A DNA stretch of 64,000 bases from Caulobacter soli (GTDB taxonomy: Bacteria; Pseudomonadota; Alphaproteobacteria; Caulobacterales; Caulobacteraceae): assembly GCF_011045195.1 (NCBI RefSeq), contig NZ_CP049199.1, positions 1,302,001 through 1,366,000 on the forward strand, read 5' to 3'. Every line of letters starts with the position of its first letter. Within the stretch, counting starts at the first letter, position 1. Position numbers and translations under genes: made by a program. The notes under the pieces were generated by a model. It did no database searches. It was not told where the DNA came from and worked only from the letters and a program-made list of their open reading frames with translations. Below, piece after piece: positions 60,773 to 64,000 of this stretch.

Positions 60773-61540
60773 TCAGGGCTTCGGCCAGACCGCCACCACG
60801 ACCCCGTTGGTTCCCAGGACCGAGGCGTGATCGATCTTGGCGGTGGCGAAGCATTGGCGCGCGGTCACCAGCATCCGCACGGTGTCGTCGATACGCGGGT
60901 CGGGCGCGGCCAGTCGCCCGTCATAGCTGCCGCAGAACACCGCCGGCTTTTGACCCAGGTCGGTGACCGAGCCTTCGAGCACCAGGGTCATGCCCCGGAT
61001 CAGGCGATGATAGGTCTGCTGGTTCATCTTCAGCTTCTGGACCATGAACGGCTCGAAGCGCGGGGGCAGGGCCGAGACGCCGTCGGCATAGGGAATGGCC
61101 AGGCCGTAGTTGGTGACGATGCTGCGGACCCCGACATCCTGGTGCACGGTGTCGTGGTCGCGGGTCTCGACGGTGGCCTGGCTGCGGACTTCATCGCCGT
61201 CGAAGAAGGCGGTCTGCAGCGTGGGCAAGGCCTTCAGGCCCTGGTCGTCGAAGTGATTGTAGTTCTGGGCGCTGATCTGGCCCAGACCGATCATCAAGGT
61301 CAGTTCGCCGCGGGAAAAGTCGTAACGCCAACGCGCGGGACTTTGCAGCACCTTCATGGTCCGCTTGCGCTCGTCGACGAAGGGGATCGAGATCTGGAAG
61401 CGCTGGCCGACCAGGTCGGCGGCGGGCGCGCGGCGGGCGCTTTCCATCGCATCGCGCAGGGCGGGCCCGTCCATCACGCCCGAAACCGAGGCGGGAGCCG
61501 TGGCTGTCAGGGCCGCCGCCGCCAAGAGACCGCCGATCAT
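60773..61540 (-). CDS. Hypothetical secreted protein
   Basis: This 255-residue protein has a short signal peptide (IGGLLAAAALTATAPASVS) and no motif I recognise. Its sequence (FQISIPFVDERKRTMKVLQ, WRYDFSRGELTLMIG) suggests a mostly beta-sheet periplasmic domain, and one Cys pair (VFCGSYDG, ARQCFATA) could form a disulfide. It converges with the MucR-like gene across a bidirectional terminator and lies just past the metal-associated operon on the same strand. Confidence 0.75.
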   Translation of the reverse strand: MIGGLLAAAALTATAPASVSGVMDGPALRDAMESARRAPAADLVGQRFQISIPFVDERKRTMKVLQSPARWRYDFSRGELTLMIGLGQISAQNYNHFDDQGLKALPTLQTAFFDGDEVRSQATVETRDHDTVHQDVGVRSIVTNYGLAIPYADGVSALPPRFEPFMVQKLKMNQQTYHRLIRGMTLVLEGSVTDLGQKPAVFCGSYDGRLAAPDPRIDDTVRMLVTARQCFATAKIDHASVLGTNGVVVAVWPKP

Positions 61541-61599
61541 CGCAAAGCCCTCCGTTCACTGTGGCCAGGGAACGCTCAGCTTGACCGGCGGTCAATGGT

Positions 61600-62919
61600 T
61601 CAGCCGATCTTCAGTCTCACGAACGCCATGCCGCCCGTCGGATCGTCATAACCCAGGGCCGCCGGGGCGTCGTAGGCGCTGGCCAGGCCGCCGAAGCCCA
61701 GCTTGATATTGTCCGACAGCGGCACATCGTAGATCGCGCCGACCGACAGCTTGCGCACCGTGGCCACGCCGCCATGGTGGCCGGCCAGCTCGTCCTGCTC
61801 CACCTGCTCGGCGCGAGTAAACACGGTCCAGTGCTGGTCGGGCCGCACCGCGCCCTCGAACAGCCAGGCCTGTAGGGCGTCGCCGGGGATGCGATCCTTG
61901 CGGGCCCAGGCCAGGGTGGCGCTGAGCGAACCGCCGTGGCGGAACGGGCGGGAATAGAGGGCGCTCAGCGAGGTGCGGGCCTCGTCGTCGTCGGCCTCCA
62001 GGGCCTCGGGGCTGTTGATCCGCGCCCAGCTGGCCTGCAGGGCCCAGTTCGGCGTCGGGTTCCACGAGACGCGGGTGGCGACGCTGTCCAGTTGGCCGGT
62101 CTCGATGTCGTAGCGGTTCTGATCCGGCTCGCGACCTCGGAAGGCGCTGGCCTCGACCTTCCAGTTCTGGCGCGACACCCCGGCCGTCACCACGCCGAAG
62201 GTGATGTGGGTCGAGTCGAACCAGTGGTGGGTGATCGGGGCCTCGGGACTGTCCATCGCCGCCTGGCGGTGCATGAAGGCGGGCGGACCGAACGCCGGCT
62301 CGCCGGGCAGGCCGGCGTAGAGATAGCCGTCGAACCCGCCGCCCAGCGGGTGGCTGTAACTGGCCGACAACTCCATGAAGAGATCGTGCGGATGCTGGCG
62401 ATCGACCAGCGGGGTCTTGCCATCGGCCGTCTCGCCGGTGGCCAGCAATAGCGGATAGCCGCTCTTGCCCATGAAGGGGTCGGGGCTGACCATGGCCTTG
62501 AAGCCCAGCATGCCGTCGCCCACTTCGCGCTGGGCCATGCCCATCACCATGCCGGCCAGGAACGCCTTGTCGCCGCCGCGCGGTCCGCCCTGGCTGTCAT
62601 AGACGCCGTTGAACACGGCGTGGCCCATCAGCATCCAGCCGCTGTCGGTGTGGAGCATGATCCCGTCGTGCGGCGAGGCGTCGGGCTGCCAACTGGTGCC
62701 GGAGGCGTCGCGGGTCATGGCGTAGGCGCCCAGGGCGCTCTGCATGACGTGCCCGGTGGGATTGATGAGGGCCTCGAGGGGAACGTTGTCTTCGTCCGGC
62801 ATCGGCATCGTCATGCCGGGATGATCGTGCTGCTGGGCGAGCACCGGCGCGGCGAGGCCAAGGCTCGCGGCGAGAGCGGCGCAGGCCAGAAGGCGCGCGT
62901 GGAAAGTCTGGGTGGTCAT
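61600..62919 (-). CDS. Outer-membrane beta-barrel-like protein of a metal-resistance type operon
   Basis: This 439-residue protein has a signal peptide (cut near VLAQQ), a His/Met-rich mature N-terminus (HDHPGMTMPMPDED) and many alternating-hydrophobic strands with Gly/aromatic turns, ending MAFVRLKIG, consistent with an outer-membrane barrel. Proteins like this are found beside copper-resistance genes in proteobacteria; I know no assigned function. The ATG at 62919 is chosen because the longer frame has shadow composition. It lies downstream of a small Cys/His/Met-rich protein gene (59 bp gap), probably in an operon. Confidence 0.75.
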   Translation of the reverse strand: MTTQTFHARLLACAALAASLGLAAPVLAQQHDHPGMTMPMPDEDNVPLEALINPTGHVMQSALGAYAMTRDASGTSWQPDASPHDGIMLHTDSGWMLMGHAVFNGVYDSQGGPRGGDKAFLAGMVMGMAQREVGDGMLGFKAMVSPDPFMGKSGYPLLLATGETADGKTPLVDRQHPHDLFMELSASYSHPLGGGFDGYLYAGLPGEPAFGPPAFMHRQAAMDSPEAPITHHWFDSTHITFGVVTAGVSRQNWKVEASAFRGREPDQNRYDIETGQLDSVATRVSWNPTPNWALQASWARINSPEALEADDDEARTSLSALYSRPFRHGGSLSATLAWARKDRIPGDALQAWLFEGAVRPDQHWTVFTRAEQVEQDELAGHHGGVATVRKLSVGAIYDVPLSDNIKLGFGGLASAYDAPAALGYDDPTGGMAFVRLKIG

Positions 62920-62978
62920 GGGACCGACCTTTCTGAAGCGGGGGGAGGATGATCCGCGCGGCGGCCGCGCGGAAGGCT

Positions 62979-63338
62979 TCAGGCGACGGGTCTTGGAGGG
63001 CCGTGCTCGGGCGCGAGGCTCAGGCCGACGGCGGCCTGGCGGAGCGGCGTGAAGGCGATGCGGACGACGGCGCCGGGCGCGAGCACCGGCGCGACGTCGC
63101 GGACCGAGGCGGGCAGGCAGCCGGCGCAGCAACTGAGCGGCATGGCGTCGGAGCGCGACTTGTGGACGGGCGCCTTGTCGTGGGTCATGCCGGCCATGTC
63201 GCCCGTCATGTCCTGCATCATCTCGTGACAGGGCGGGGGAGCAGACGGTTCGGCGTGACACGGCAGGGCGCGCAGCGGTCCGCTCACGGCGAAGACCGCC
63301 GCCAGCAGGATCAGCATGAAGGTGCGAAGGCCGCGCAT
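62979..63338 (-). CDS. Small Cys/His/Met-rich secreted protein (metal-binding candidate)
   Basis: This 119-residue protein has a signal peptide (RTFMLILLAAVFAVSGPLRA) and a mature part rich in metal-binding residues: CHAEPSAPPPCHEMMQDM, MAGMTHDKAPVH and LSCCAGC. The rest is hydrophilic. The composition resembles small copper-handling periplasmic proteins; no catalytic domain is visible. I chose the ATG at 63338. It is the first gene of a probable two-gene unit with the barrel-like protein. Confidence 0.75.
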   Translation of the reverse strand: MRGLRTFMLILLAAVFAVSGPLRALPCHAEPSAPPPCHEMMQDMTGDMAGMTHDKAPVHKSRSDAMPLSCCAGCLPASVRDVAPVLAPGAVVRIAFTPLRQAAVGLSLAPEHGPPRPVA

Positions 63339-63449
63339 GCCGTTAGGGTAGGGGGCGCGGTTCGCGTGAGCAAGCCGACGTTTCGGTCGCCGGGAGGACT
63401 TGCCCGCCGTATGGAAGCGCCAGTCAACAGGGCCCACGGGGAAGCGGCG

Positions 63450-64000
63450 ATGATCAAGAGGCTGGTGGCGGGCGTCGTGGTGCTGCTCCTGACAACGGGC
63501 GCCGCATCGGGGCTGGAAGGCGATGTGCCATACGACATCGCGCCAGGCCTCTTTCAGCAAGACCAGCCGGATCTGGGGCTCAAGCGGGCGCCGGGCACGG
63601 AGACGTTCACGATCTTCGCGCCCACGGCCAAGACCGATCGCTTCAGCAACGGCGTGGTGCTGATCCCCTTCAAGGGGCGGCTATATGCTCAGTGGCAGAG
63701 CTCGGCCCAGGACGAGGATTCCGCCGACACCTGGGTCGCCTACAGCGTCAGCGGCGACGGCCGAACCTGGAGCGCGCCCAGGGCGCTGGCGCCGGCCGGA
63801 GAGAACGGCGTGATGCGGTCCAGCGGCGGCTGGTGGACGGACGGGCGGGTCCTGGTCGCCTACGCCAATGTCTGGCCCGAGGGCTTCCAGTCGGGCGCGG
63901 GCGGTTATGCCGAGTACCGCACCAGCCGGGATGGCCGCACCTGGAGCGCGCCGCGTCGCGTGACCGGGGCGGACGGCCATCCCGTCGAGGGCGTGATCGA
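63450..64000 (+). CDS. Sialidase/BNR-repeat family protein (partial, N-terminus only)
   Basis: The frame starts at ATG 63450 (GGGGAAG upstream), encodes a signal peptide (VAGVVVLLLTTGAAS) and runs off the right edge after ~183 residues. Two Asp-box repeats are visible (SGDGRTWSAP and SRDGRTWSAP) with intervening propeller strands (RLYAQWQSS, LVAYANVW), as in exo-sialidases and related BNR proteins. No catalytic residues can be judged from this part. It is divergent from the metal-associated operon; no relation is evident. Confidence 0.8.
   Translation, partial: MIKRLVAGVVVLLLTTGAASGLEGDVPYDIAPGLFQQDQPDLGLKRAPGTETFTIFAPTAKTDRFSNGVVLIPFKGRLYAQWQSSAQDEDSADTWVAYSVSGDGRTWSAPRALAPAGENGVMRSSGGWWTDGRVLVAYANVWPEGFQSGAGGYAEYRTSRDGRTWSAPRRVTGADGHPVEGVI

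Overview
The window looks like the chromosome of a Caulobacter-type alphaproteobacterium (Caulobacteraceae). This is inferred from the very high GC with GC-rich third codon positions, two large TonB-dependent receptors, many secreted glycoside hydrolases, a MucR/Ros-type regulator and a small LuxR-HTH/membrane-anchor regulator. No phage, integrase, transposase or CRISPR array is visible. Genes are dense on both strands, and almost every longer intergenic gap is filled by a paired inverted repeat.

Layout. 1-3.0 kb: start of a YbbP-like permease, its YbbA-like ATPase, divergent tesA, and a YeiH-type anion exporter. 3.1-7.4 kb: RND efflux pump and lipoprotein adaptor. 7.5-10.5 kb: small membrane and helical proteins, a LuxR-HTH protein whose frame overlaps a second well-supported ORF, and an aldo-keto reductase. 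10.7-22.5 kb: a sugar locus with GH5 hydrolase, GntR/FCD regulator, sodium:sugar symporter, dgoA, dgoK, an IlvD/Edd sugar-acid dehydratase, a divergent TonB receptor and a GH35-like beta-galactosidase. Together these fit import of a galactoside and breakdown of galactonate by the De Ley-Doudoroff route. 23.4-31.8 kb: a full histidine-utilisation locus, hutI-hutH-hutG-hutU-hutD on the minus strand and hutF-hutC on the plus strand, with a HutC-like operator between the two arms. 32-41.5 kb: an SDR dehydrogenase and a putative xyloglucan locus (GH29 fucosidase, GH74 xyloglucanase, divergent GH3 beta-glucosidase and a sialate-O-acetylesterase-type esterase).

41.7-52.7 kb is housekeeping and signalling: a 54-aa ORF, a DnaJ-domain protein, pdxH, a TetR regulator, an APH-AAA two-domain kinase, a hybrid histidine kinase, a very unusual acyl-CoA ligase fused to a membrane/DUF1499-like tail, an MBL hydrolase, a 50-aa lipoprotein and a DUF442-type phosphatase. 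53.3-56.6 kb is an Oar-like TonB receptor. 57.4-64 kb holds sppA, tRNA-Pro(CGG), tRNA-Gln(UUG), a mucR-like gene, a secreted protein of unknown function, a two-gene metal-associated (copper-like) operon, and the start of an Asp-box sialidase-like protein.

The points most worth a second look are the acyl-CoA ligase/DUF1499 fusion, the LuxR gene with a second ORF nested in another frame, a two-part operator shared by the galactoside-locus promoters, several families of paired intergenic inverted repeats (one of which forms the stop codons and a bidirectional terminator between hutC and an SDR gene), and two very stable hairpins ahead of a 54-aa ORF.
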